The position numbers and the translations under genes were made by a program. A stretch of DNA of 64,000 nucleotides from contig NC_052505.1 in the NCBI RefSeq assembly GCF_014356525.2, positions 47,971,770 to 48,035,769 of the forward strand, read 5' to 3'. Below the pieces are notes generated by a model. The model had not been told where the DNA came from, did no database searches, and saw only the letters and a list, made by a program, of their open reading frames with translations. Position 1 is the stretch's first letter; each line of letters begins with the position of its first letter. Below are positions 1 to 11,000 of this stretch, one piece after another. The stretch is from Nilaparvata lugens. Its lineage: Eukaryota; Arthropoda; Insecta; Hemiptera; Delphacidae.

Positions 1-63
1 GAAAGTGTTGATAGCAACACCATTGCAAATCACACACTGCCATTAAAACGTGGACCTCACTAT

Positions 64-538
64 AGTGCGTGAATGCTGATTGCATTTGTGAGAATGCGCG
101 CGCAACAGTCTAGAATGAGAGAGATTAATGAGAAGAGAGTCGACTGTGCGTGTGACGTATGACACTGTGACGTCTGTAAAGCGATGGTCCATCTCCGCAT
201 AGACTATCTCTCTCTCACTAGCTGCACTCTGCTAACTCATGCTTTCGCCTATGGTACATCTGTACATAGCGAAAACTGGTTTTCTTTCAGTAAAAATCAG
301 CTGGAAGTTTCAAGTGGGAATGCGAGTGCGTGAATGCTGATTGCATTTGTGAGAATGCGCGCGCAACAGTCTAGAATGAGAGAGATTGATGAGAAGGGAG
401 TCGACTGTGCGTGTGACGTATGACACTGTGACGTCATCGATGGTCCATCTCCGCATAGACTATCTCTCTCTTCACTAGCTGCACTGTGCTAACTCATGCT
501 TTCGCCTATGGTACATCTGTACATAGCGGGCGATCTCC
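64..538. repeat. Two-copy tandem duplication
   Basis: A block of about 207-214 bp beginning AGTGCGTGAATGCTG occurs at 64-271 and again at 325-538, a period of about 261 bp. The copies differ by a few substitutions and by a short TGTAAAG insertion present only in the first. Each contains two CG-rich GTGACGT-type segments and a TCTCTCTC run. No coding potential is visible. It may be the edge of a larger satellite or LTR that continues left of the window. Confidence 0.85.
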
Positions 539-1318
539 GCATACTACACCGGTCAGAAGTTGTTGGGAACGCGTCAGTTAGCAAGAGAATGTAGCGGTGA
601 ACTGGTTACCAACGCGGTGCATACGCGGTTACAACGGGGTTTGCAGGCGTCACGTGCCATGCAAGGAGCGTTCCGTCACAGACAAAATATACTGGCCGAC
701 AAATGTTGACCTGGACGTGCATGGCACGCTCCGTGCTTGGCCGGTGACGGAACGGTCTAATGGGTGTATTACATATGAAATGATGCAAAGAATATTTTTT
801 TGCATGTGTCGGTACGGGCACGGTCATGGTATGATACGTTCTAGTGGGTTCGAACCTTAAAAGTTGTTAGAAGTATATGGGTTCCGGACGGAGCGGTGCA
901 CATTACAGCGTCGCACGCCCGCTCAAGCTTTGCCGACGCTCTGCTGACGCATGCCAGCCGCCACTTTCTTTACGTCACGGCGGGCAAGCCGCGTTTCATT
1001 CTCTACTTCAAAAACCTAAAACTCGTAAAAATGATGATAGAGAAATTGTGATTTCAGATTCGGATTCAGCGCCTCCGAATTAGTCAAATGGCCTCGCAGC
1101 TATCGAAAATAATCAAAATTGAAGAAGTTCTGGCTTTATTGGATATTAAGACATTCTATGGCCTCTTTCACACGATAGGAGACGTGCAACTTGAACACTG
1201 AACAGTGTTCACGTTTTTTGTCGAAGTACATTGAGTCAAATCGTGTCTTTCACATGGTGACTCCTATCCAGGAACATCGTTTTGTCACGTCTTTTCCCCT
1301 CGAGGCAAGCAGAGGCAA
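539..1318. other. No gene seen; GC-richer stretch with short inverted motifs
   Basis: The small open frames here have no recognisable product. The part from 640 to 770 contains short complementary motifs (for example GTTCCGTCAC and GTGACGGAAC) and the near-palindromic GTGCCATGC/GCATGGCAC, which look like the stem of a small transposon. I cannot assign it to a family. Confidence 0.4.
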
Positions 1319-2739
1319 GATCTAACAACTATGCCGACGTTTGGTCAAAGTATGACTCATCACTTTTTTCTCAAAGTCTAACTTCCTTAAAAATATAGAT
1401 AGAAGATTTCTGATTTCGGATTTGGATTCAGCGACCCCAAATTCTTTAAAGTGTAAGTCCCGTTTTCGAAAATATCCGAAAACAAGGAAGTTATGGCTGT
1501 TTTTAATAAAGCTTTCTATTATCATATAATTATACGGTAAAAACGAACAGGTACTGTACTATACAGTACATAAGTACTCTAGCTATTATAATACAACTTA
1601 CACTGTATTCGTGTAGGAAATTTGGTAGGTTATTTATCTTGATTTCTGAAAATACCCCAAAATAAGGGAGTAAGATAACTTTGAAAAACCAAAGTTCTCC
1701 TGCCGATTGAAGAAACATTAAAAATTAGTCTAGGACATATTATGTCTTAGAATAAAAACGTGTAACAAATATCAGATCACTATTCAAGCTATCAAGCTTT
1801 TTATAAATTTATTTGTCTCCTCATGGCAGAAGGTTTGCGCCCAACGTTTTCACTTAAACATTTCTATGATTAAATTGTGATAGAGAACATTATCGTATTG
1901 ATCTTCTAAATCCAGTTACATGTACATCGATTTTCGTAAAATTGATTTTTTACCGTTCCTATGAATTCTAAGAATTCTATGAATTGTTTATACAGGTTCA
2001 TCACAGGCCAGGCTGGTCTGAGCTATTCATGCCTTTTTTCAGTATGCATTATCAACTCAGCAGTTCTAATACACAGACATCACTACTTGGAATGCCATGA
2101 CATTTTCTATTCTTTCAATTCCTATTATTACCATAGATCGATTCAGATCAGCACAATGTTTATACTGTACGTTCATAATAGATTTTTCTGATTGTAAAAA
2201 GAAATAGTCAATAATTGCTGGGAATTTAAAGTGATATTCAACGATTTGAACCTGATAAATTGGATTGTTGAATGACAATTGAAATTCAGTGAATTTTACT
2301 GTACAACATTCCTTTTCCTCCTATTTTATTGGGTGATGAGTGGAGATGATTTATGATTTCATATTTGGATTCATCTTTTCATAGTTCAATATTTTTTTGG
2401 AAAACTAGAACTTTTAAAAATTAAAAATGTTTATGTATAAACTTCTCATGTGTTCAAAAACTTCTTAAAACCTTTGCCTGTCCCTTTGTGAGGCAGGAGT
2501 ATTATTATCTTAGTACGTACTATATAATCATATGATAATGGAAAGCTATATTAAAAACAGCTATAACTCCCTTGTTTTCAGGTATTTTTGAAAATGGGAC
2601 TTGCGCTTTGAAGAATTTTGGGTTGCTGAATCCAAATCCGAAATCAGAAATCTTCAATCTATATTTTTAAGGAAGTTAGACTTTGAGAAAAAGTGATGAG
2701 TTATACTTTGAGCAAACGTCGGCATAGTTGTTAGATCTG
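1319..2739. repeat. Inverted-repeat element, arms of about 215 bp
   Basis: The left arm (about 1319-1535) reappears in reverse complement at about 2521-2739. Both contain the same block around AACTATGCCGACGTTTG, a TTTGGATTCAGC-type motif and AAACAGCTATAACT-like sequence. The arms enclose about 1 kb of AT-rich DNA with no transposase. It looks like a foldback or non-autonomous DNA element. I see no clear target-site duplication. Confidence 0.75.
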
Positions 2740-4552
2740 TCGGCTTATTCGTAAGATCCCCATGTGAAAGTACAGGAGAGCTGCAAAATATGAAATATGA
2801 TCTTCCGTAATATGATATTCCAGGAGCGAGGTCTCTGCTGTGTGAAACTGGCCTAATAGTCCAGCAATAATTGTACTATTATTAAATTCTAAGAACTATT
2901 ATTCAATAATAATAGTATAGAGGTCTGAGTAGTTTCCCATTATTTTTTATGCTCTCATTGTTAGTTGACTCCATTTATACTTTGTATTTCTGTTTCCTCT
3001 GATTATTATTATGAAATATAGGAGCTTCGATCTAATTTGGAACAATAGATCTTTTGAAATGATATGATATATATATATACGGTAAATACCAACCTACGAA
3101 TGTCGGCTAGATTGATGTTTGCATTGAAATCCAACAATTCTTGGTAATGCATGCTTCATTCAAAGTAAGTTTATTGTCAGTCAGTTTGTCACAATTGAGT
3201 CATAATTGTGCTTGTGCTGTAGCATGTGCTAAATTTGTGTCAGTACTGTTCAGTATTCTTGTACTACAAGAATAAAATACTCTTTTGGTTGTTCAATCAA
3301 TTTATTAGCAAAGTCCACTGCTCTATAATCTTCCACCTAAATTTCTAAGTTTAGGAGGAAGAACTAAAGGAGGAAGGCTCTTTTCATTCAGATCATACAT
3401 AACCTTTGGACAACATAAACATTCTTCCAAGATTTTTGAAGAGAAATAGTACAGGCTCAGCCTAGGTTTTCCTCCAATGTCATAACTATTATTTATGATT
3501 AGGTGAATTTTCTACCTAAAAACACATAATACTAAAGTATTCTTCTTTCTCTTTCTCTTATATTCTTCTCTCTCTTTTTCTAGTATTCTTCTTTCTCTTT
3601 CTCTATTCTTTCTCTTTCTCCAGGATTAGTAGTGTAGTATAAAAATACTAAAGGAGGAAGAACCCCTATCCTAATCGATCCGAGAAAAATGACTTGGCTC
3701 TCAAAACCGGACTCACCTATGTTCAGGTAATATATTGTAGTGATAATGAAATATTTGAGATTCACTACTTCAAATTTAAGTGAAACACAGTTACCGGAGA
3801 CATAGGTTTTAAATATTGTAAGGAATTTGGAATAGGCTTATTTGTAAAATTCTGATTGAATATTATTAGTAAAAACTGGCTAGAATATCAATACTGGTTA
3901 GAGGGATATAATGTTTAGAAATTTACAAAATTCCCAAGTTAGCTACCTATTTAACAACTATTCTATTATTTAACACAAAGCATGTACAGTAGAGTTTCTC
4001 ATCCACAAACATAGTGCCTCGGTCTGTGCTTAGCAATTAGAGAGGACAGAGCTCTTAGAATTGTATCTGAAATTTCTAAAATCGTATTCTAAAACAGATT
4101 TTAATGTAGATATTGAAGTTTTAATAAGTGCAGTCCAGAAGCATCCTGTGGTTTGGGACACCTCTTCAGAAACATACCACGACCGTCTCAGGACAGTGAG
4201 TATATATAATCAGACAAATAGCCTGCACATATTCAATATGGATTATAATTTGCTATGTTGTCAGCTCAATGTTTTCAGTTTTTAGGTTTTTGTTGGTAGC
4301 AGTCAGCACTATTCTAGAGCTATCCAACACAATAGCCTAGCTCTTTGAATTAGCGATCTTTGACATCCAAGTAATGAAAATAAATGGATATGCAACACAG
4401 GATTCAAGGTAATTTCTATGATTGTTCTGCCGGTTCTTGGAATTGTTGGTGGTCTTTCATCTCATGCTATATTTTGGAGACAAATAGAATACTTCTTCTA
4501 TAAAATATGCTATGTATATAAAGTTAATTTACTGTATATATGCTGTAAATTA
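2740..4552. other. No gene seen; AT-rich intergenic DNA
   Basis: No supported coding region. The stretch contains a CT-rich run at about 3540-3620, a short TA run near 3067 and scattered short repeats. The open frames are under 80 codons and unlike known proteins. Confidence 0.5.
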
Positions 4553-6181
4553 TGTAATATTACATTTTTTCTCAATTAAAATTGAATCTTCAATTCGATA
4601 TTCAAAATATTAATAAAACTTGATAGCAAATATCTGTGTAATCGATATACGGACTAAACTTTTCACAGGGAATTTATCATATATACTAGTGTTGAACATT
4701 CCACTGAATCACTGTAATAAAGTTATATTTCTGAATAAACAGATAATTCTAAACTACAAAAGGTTAATTAAATTTAAAATAACTTTAAAAATAAAAGTTT
4801 TATTGAATACAATAGATATAATGTTTGTAGACTTGTGTTCTTTGCTAATTGACAATCAATGATGATGTGTCTGGGCTTCACCAGAAAGGCTTCTTGTTCT
4901 TGTCTCAAACTTTTTAATGGCTGGCTTATGTTAGGATTGTTGGCTTCTGTTGAAATTTTCCTAAATAATTGAAATTTAAGATGTGTTATTTGTGATCTAA
5001 ATGTTTCTGTAAAGTTTATTGATGTTATTGAACATACATGGAATGTAGATTTCAATTTTTCTTTTCATTTTGTGCTGAATTTCTCATTTAATATTGAAAG
5101 CCATAAGCCTGTTTTGAAACCTGTAAACGATAGATAAGTATTCTTAATCTATTGCCGTGCTACCAATTTATCCTAATAGGTTGGATAGCATTCACCTATC
5201 ACCTAAGGAAAGTCATCGATTCCTAATGAGCTAATATCTTGATATATCATGAATGGATCTAATGCTTATGAATAAGAAATCCAGTTCAGAGCAAATTAAA
5301 TTATAATTTATTAAAAAATGATTCAAAAATTTCAGTTCACACCAGAACAAATAATCATACATGGATTGAACATAGATTGAACATGATTGAGGTTACTAAT
5401 ATGTTTGTTCTGTTCATCAAAACAGATTCCAACAGCTTTCACAAAAACTCAGAAATTATTACTTCAAAATCAAAATTAAAATATAAAACTTAAAGATTAA
5501 GAATACTTATCTATCATTTACAGGTTTCAAAACAGGCTTATGGCTTTCATCATTAAACGAGAAATTCAGCACAAAATGAAAAGAAAAATTGAAATCCACA
5601 TTTCATGTATGTTCAATAACATCAATAAACTTTACAGAAACATTTAGATCACAAATAACACATCTTAAATTACAATTTTTTTTTTAGCACTACAGCCCAA
5701 TATGAGCTTTGGCCGCCTCCACTACAGCTCTCCAAAAATTATTAATATTAAATTTCTCTTAAATTTCAATTATTTAGGAAAATTTCAACAGAAGCGAACA
5801 CTCCTAACATAAGCCAGCCATTAAAAAGTTTGAGAGAGACAAGAACAAGAAGCCTTTCTGGTGAAGCCAAGACACATCATCATCGATTGCCAATTAGCAA
5901 AGAACACAAGTCTACAAACATTATATCTATTGTATTCAATAAAACTTTATTTTTAAAGTTATTTTAAATTTAATTAACCTTTTCTTGTTTATTCAGAAAT
6001 ATAACTTTGTTACAGTGATTCAGTGGAATGTTCAACACTAGTATAGGCCTATATGATAAATTCCCTGTGAAAAGTTTAGTCCGTATATTGATTACACAGA
6101 TATTTGCTATCAAGTTTTATTAATATTTTGAATATCAAATTGAAGATTCAATTTTAATCAAGAAAAAAATGTAATATTACA
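4553..6181. mobile_element. Foldback element with terminal inverted arms of about 600 bp
   Basis: The element starts and ends with TGTAATATTACA. The left arm (4553 to about 5150) matches the reverse complement of the right arm (about 5490-6181) almost end to end. The right arm carries an extra segment of about 95 bp (about 5670-5765, starting with a T run and CACTACAGCCCAA) that the left arm lacks, so something inserted after the palindrome formed. The loop of about 340 bp has no open frame. There is no transposase, so movement would have to be supplied in trans. Confidence 0.85.
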
Positions 6182-6386
6182 AATACCCCCCTCTCGACAT
6201 AAAAAATTTTACTGTTTGAGAATTAAAAAAAAAAAAAACATTATAACAAATGGATATTGTTGAAATTAAATTTGAGAACAGGAACAATTTTTTCTACACA
6301 AACATTACATGTCATAATGTTATTTTTTTTTTAATTCTCAAACAGTAAAATTTTTTATGTCGAGAGGGGGGTATTTGTAATATTAC
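6171..6386. repeat. Small palindrome abutting the foldback element
   Basis: GTAATATTACAAATACCCCC at the left is matched by its reverse complement ending at 6386; the stem is about 54 bp and includes CCCCCTCTCGACAT. It shares its first bases with the end of the larger foldback element. Just beyond it, at about 6387-6492, part of the foldback terminus and a 70-bp block from inside the palindrome (about 6244-6313) are repeated directly. Confidence 0.8.
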
Positions 6387-6754
6387 ATTTTTTTTCTCGA
6401 TTAAAATTGAATCTTCAATGTAACAAATGGAAATTGTTGAAATTAAATTTGAGAACAGGAACAATTTTTTCTACACAAACATTACATGTCATCCTATAAT
6501 TGGAAATTATTATAAAAATTCATCAATATCATTCGTTATATATTTCCAAACCATATTTGAAAGTATAGAATATCAAAATTATTTTTTGATTTAGCTTTAT
6601 AATTCAAGGAAATTATCTGAACAGAAAATTTAATTTATTTAAAGAATAATTATTGAAATTGTACATAAGTTTAATAAATAGAAAATTTAAATGTTATTGC
6701 ATAAAAATTTAGTATGTTGAACATAATTTTTTTAATGAATTGATGAATAATTCA
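6387..6754. other. No gene seen; partial repeat copies then AT-rich DNA
   Basis: The first 105 bp duplicate pieces of the adjacent palindromes. The rest is very AT-rich with no coding signal. Confidence 0.5.
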
Positions 6755-6801
6755 TCTTAATTCACCACTAATTAATGCAGATCAGATTGATGATGAGTTG
6801 G
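6755..6801 (+). pseudogene. Jockey-like LINE ORF2 fragment, left part
   Basis: Read in frame across the BEL/Pao insertion, this segment joins 16231 onward: it encodes ...DQIDDELE and continues as KFVTDNIQQAAW on the far side. It is the upstream edge of a 5'-truncated LINE ORF2, in the linker between endonuclease and reverse transcriptase. The duplicated GTTGG at 6797-6801 and 16231-16235 marks the interruption. Confidence 0.75.
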
Positions 6802-9395
6802 TGACAGAATCCAAGGTCAGGGCAGTGGACTGTGAATGATAGTTGGTATTAATACCTACAAATAAATCTTTGAATTCTGTGCATAAAAATACTGATAGCT
6901 TGAAGTGTGGTAAGTACGCCAATAAAAGACTAAATGAATCAACAAGATAAGATTTAATAACAATAAAATAATAATAGGCAGATGGCCACATACAAAAACA
7001 ATTGTAAGTAGGTTGAGTCAAATATCTTGGGATAATTACAACATGATAAAACATTAGAGAAATACAAAATTTAAATGAAATTAGGTCAATGACATTAATG
7101 ACCATTGAAGCCTGACAATAAACGGAAAGGTAGTATTAATGATACCTGAAATGAATAAAAATTGAGTGCTATAATGAAAGTTATTGCTGTAAGGTTCAAT
7201 ATTAATGATTAAAAAATTACAATAAGCTGTACATAATGCTCAACAAGTAAAATACATAAAAATATATGCGGCATAGGCCTTCAGTGATTTGAATGTCAAG
7301 ATAGACATCAATCGAACGATAATTAGGCGTCAGTGGCCTTAGAAAATCACTTGTAAAGCCAAGGGTAGCTGTCAAATCCATGAAATAGTTCTACTATTGA
7401 ATACAATTATATAGGTGTCAGTGGCCTTAGGAATCACTTAAGAGCTAAGGGTAGCTAATAAATACAATGTGAAGATTGTCCAGGTTAAATATAGGCGACA
7501 TGAGCCTTCAATGAATTGAGTGTCAAGATAGACATCAATTAGAACGATTAATGGGCGACAGTGGCCTCAGATTGACACTTAAGAGCTAAGGGTAGCTAAT
7601 AAATACAATGTAAAGATTGTCCAGGTTAAATACAGGCGACATCAGCCTTCAATGAATTGAATGTCAAGATAGACATCAATTAGAACGATTAATAGGCGAC
7701 AGTGGCCTCAGAAAATCACTTGTAAAGCCAAGGGTAGCTGTCAAATCCAATGAATTAATAGGCGTCGGTGGCCTTAGTGAATTGAATGCCAAGATAGACA
7801 TCAATAGAACGATAAATAGGCGTCAGTGGCCTTAGAAAATCACTTGTAAAGCCAAGGGTAGCTGTTTAATACAATGAATTAATAGGCGTCGGTGGCCTCA
7901 GTGAATTGAATGTCAAGATAGAATTAATTAAAAAAATAAATAGGCGTCAGTGGCCTTAGATTGACACTAAGAGCTAGGGTAGCTAATAAATACAATGAAT
8001 TAATAGGCGTCGGTGGCCTCAGTGAATTGAATGTCAAGATAGACATAATAAAACAATAAATAGGCGTCAATGGCCTTAGTGAATTGAATGTCAAGATAGA
8101 CATTAATAGATCATTAATAGGCGTCAGTGGCCTCAGAAAATCATTGTGAAGCCAAGGGTAGCTGTCAAATACAATGAATTAATAGGCGTCGGTGGCCTCA
8201 GTGAATTGAATGTCAAGATAGACATTAATAAAACGATAAATAGGCGTCAGTGGCCTTAGATTGACACTTAAGAGCTAAGGGTAGCTAATAAATACAATGT
8301 AAAGATTGTCCAGGTTCAGGCGACATGGGCCTTCAATGAATTGAATGTCAAGACAGACATCAATTAGAACGATAAGTAGGCGTCAGTGGCCTTAGAAAAT
8401 CACTTGTAAAGCCAAGGGTAGCTGTCAAATCCAATGAATTAATAGGCGTCGGTGGCCTTAGTGAATTGAATGTCAAGATAGACATTAATAAAACGATTAT
8501 GATACATACGTAAATGAAAATTGAATAGAACGATTACGTAACCTGAATAAATTTTGAAGAGGAGATGCAGCCAGGCAGACAGCAATGACTCCGCAATACC
8601 CACAGGAACAGGACATCAGCAAGCGATGATGTGATCTGGCCATGCGATGACAAGCGTGGAAGCGTCCATCACAGCAGGCAATCCCCCAGTGGAAATGAGA
8701 ACAGGAGCAGAATTCCAAATGAATAATCTGACCTTCAAGTTGTGGAATTTTTAGATTGATTTCCAAACGGTAGAGATGATGAACTTGAAAGTTTGAGTTT
8801 CACGAGGTGAAGCCAAATGTAGAAGAATGCAATTGAAGCCTACATGGGTTGTAATTTTTGAAAAGTTTATCAGAGTAATATGCGAAGCAATCGATGAATA
8901 ATTGAATCACAATTGAAGAATAGAACAAACAAATTAATTTGAAGAATAACTCACTTTTAAAAACGTTTCGTAGGTCCGATGAAAATGGATAAAAGGTTTA
9001 GACCGAAGGCGTAAATGCACCATCGACTAAGAACCATTGCAAAAGACACGGAAACCGCTAATGCTGGTCAGAAAAAGGAAGATGCCAGATGTGTTTGTAA
9101 CATAGGTAAAACGTTTGCAAACGTTTGGTGAAAAAGTAACAAATATCTAGAAAGTAAGATGCCTAAAGACAAAATAAATTCCAAAAAAATCGAATAGTAT
9201 AAATATTAAAATTGAAACGGCAAAATAACACGACTAAAAGTATAGAAAACCAACTTGATTAGAGCAGTGGCAAAGAACCGTGAGTGTGACGTCACTGGTC
9301 AGCGCAGACAGACAAAATGACGACATGATGTCTACGTAGTAGCGGAACGAGTAACAAGTGGAACCGTTCCAATAAATGCTTTGTCAGATTTTACA
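6802..9395 (-). repeat. 3' LTR of the BEL/Pao element (2594 bp)
   Basis: Direct repeat of 13293-16230, beginning TGACAGAATCCAAGG and ending GTCAGATTTTACA on the + strand. It is unusually long for an LTR because it contains a minisatellite at about 7265-8490. It is 344 bp shorter than its partner, mainly because the partner carries extra copies of a block of about 160 bp. Many single-base and short indel differences between the two suggest an old insertion, subject to assembly error in the repeats. Confidence 0.92.
7265..8490. repeat. Minisatellite inside the 3' LTR
   Basis: About 18 units, each opening with a variant of GGCGTCAGTGGCCTTAG, spaced roughly 58-83 bp apart. Two or three unit types alternate: one continues TGAATTGAATGTCAAGATAG, another AAAATCACTTGTAAAGCC, and a third GATTGACACTTAAGAGC. 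The core tag is conserved while the tails are shuffled, as expected from unequal exchange or template switching. There is no coding frame. Confidence 0.9.
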
Positions 9396-9564
9396 TAAAC
9401 TGGGCCCCTTGTGTCATATGGGGGTATGGCACAATAAGAAAAAGTAAGAAATATGTAAAATCTGGCAAGGCAATTGGAAATTGAAAACTGGGCCCCATGT
9501 GAGAACCAGGGGAGAAAAAACAATGAAACCTAAAAATACAACATGAACCATAAGAGCAAGGGGA
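9396..9564 (-). other. BEL/Pao 3' untranslated segment before the 3' LTR
   Basis: Short non-coding interval between the end of the Pol-derived frame and the 3' LTR. In element orientation, an AAGGGGCCCAG run lies about 8 bases before the LTR boundary and is a weak polypurine-tract candidate; a related GGGGCCCAG occurs about 85 bp earlier. No open frame. Confidence 0.45.
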
Positions 9565-9982
9565 TTAACTAGAATCCTCATCAATGGGAAAAGGTGCTAA
9601 ACTCGAAATAGCTCTCTTAAAGGTGCCAGAGGGAGTGAGAACAGTGACAACTCGAACCTTGTCGTCCTTACTGGGATGAACTTCAGTAATGCGCGCCAGC
9701 TTCCAAGTGGACTGCGCGGAACCAGGATCCTTCAAGATGACAACCGTACCGACCTTCAAATTTTCATAATTGTTTAGCCATTTGCCTTTTTTCTGAAGAG
9801 TGGGTCTTTTTTCTGAAGAGTGGTGGAGAAAAAGTATGAGATTTGGGGCCACCTACACGAATGGAAATAGGACCGGCGTAATCCAAACCACAATTATAAA
9901 AGGGAAAATTAGCCTGAACGCGGGCCGCTGGTAAACTACCCATGATTTGCTCAGAATGAAGAGCCGAAAAGCGAAAACGCAA
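9565..9982 (-). pseudogene. BEL/Pao integrase fragment and DUF5641-like C-terminus
   Basis: Two overlapping frames (9982-9764 and 9852-9565) encode the end of Pol. The first resembles the start of the BEL/Pao integrase core (RVQANFPFYNCGLDYAGPI), carrying the first catalytic aspartate context. The second reads YENLKVGTVVILKDPG followed by WKLARITEVHPSKD, typical of the DUF5641 domain at the Pol C-terminus. Most of the catalytic core is deleted between them, and a near-duplicated TTTTTTCTGAAGAGTG lies at the junction. The frames differ from the upstream gag-pol frame, so the region is dead. Confidence 0.85.
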
Positions 9983-11000
9983 TATGCAATGTCACAATAC
10001 ACTTTTGTTGGTGCGACGGGTGGAGGGAAACCAAAATCGTTGTCTTACACTGGCCATGGTGGCCTGCACACCAGCATGACTTAGACGACGATGTGGCAAC
10101 AATCAATGCACGAGTGAATTGTGATTGCTGGGCAAATATTTGATGTTTATAATCAAAGGAAGCATTTGCATTTTGCAAACGTCCACCAACTCTGAGCAGA
10201 GAATCTGAATGATTGAATGGTGACAAGGCTTTAATAGAACTATTAGGCAATAGCTCCTGATTTTGACGCAATGCTTTAAGTTCAGCAGAGAAAGCTTCTT
10301 CTTGAATGGATTTGAAGATATAATTTTCAGCTTCTGAAATTTCAGAGATAGCTAATTGACCAAAGCGCAGAGTGACTGAATTTTGTTTCCTACAATTATG
10401 AATGAACCATAGAACATATGCTGTTGTACGAACGATTTTGTGATAAGTTGAGCAACTATTGATTATACCTGAGATAACATCATTATGAGAAGAAGTGGTA
10501 GCTAATACCTGAACTGAATGAGAACTGATTTCCTGAACTGATTGAGAACTGATTTCCTGAACTGATTTCTCTAACTGATGAGAGACATCATTTGAAGTTA
10601 GAAAATTTGACGTGACCCTACGGGGAGCGGCCACAGGCGAAGCAGGGAGGCACGACCGAGGTGCTGCAATAGGACGAATAGTTTTAAAAGAACCAAATAT
10701 GACCCAACCTAGACTGGTTTCCTGAAGGATGGGAGCGTTTTGAGCTAGATATAATTTACCAGGCTGAAGAACAGATGCAAATATGCCAGCACCAAGTAAC
10801 AGATCTACAGGCTTAGGCTGATCAAACAATGGATCCGCTAATTTGAGTTCAACAGGAATTGAAATTTTAGAAAGATCAATGTTCACACTAGGAACATTAG
10901 ATGATATGCTATCAACTACAATACAATTTTCTTCAACCGACCACGAACGATCAGATGAAGACAAGCAAACTGAATGAGAAATAGATGATTTGGTCTTATT
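9951..11000 (-). pseudogene. BEL/Pao protease end fused to RNase H/integrase N-terminal region
   Basis: This frame continues the gag frame after one in-frame stop at 11001-11003. The first third carries the second half of the DUF1758 aspartic protease (LLLGAGIFASVL, GWVIFGS). It then runs through a short repeated SVQEISS segment directly into the Pol region upstream of integrase (ELLPNSSIKALSPF, LLRVGGRLQNA) and a damaged integrase zinc-binding segment. The whole reverse transcriptase, several hundred residues in intact BEL/Pao, is missing. The element is therefore an internally deleted derivative. Confidence 0.88.

Noticed and set aside
7265..8490. Regular repeats with short tags, superficially like a CRISPR array
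   Set aside because: The spacing is irregular, the segments between tags are themselves repeated, and the array lies inside both LTRs of a retrotransposon in a eukaryotic genome.
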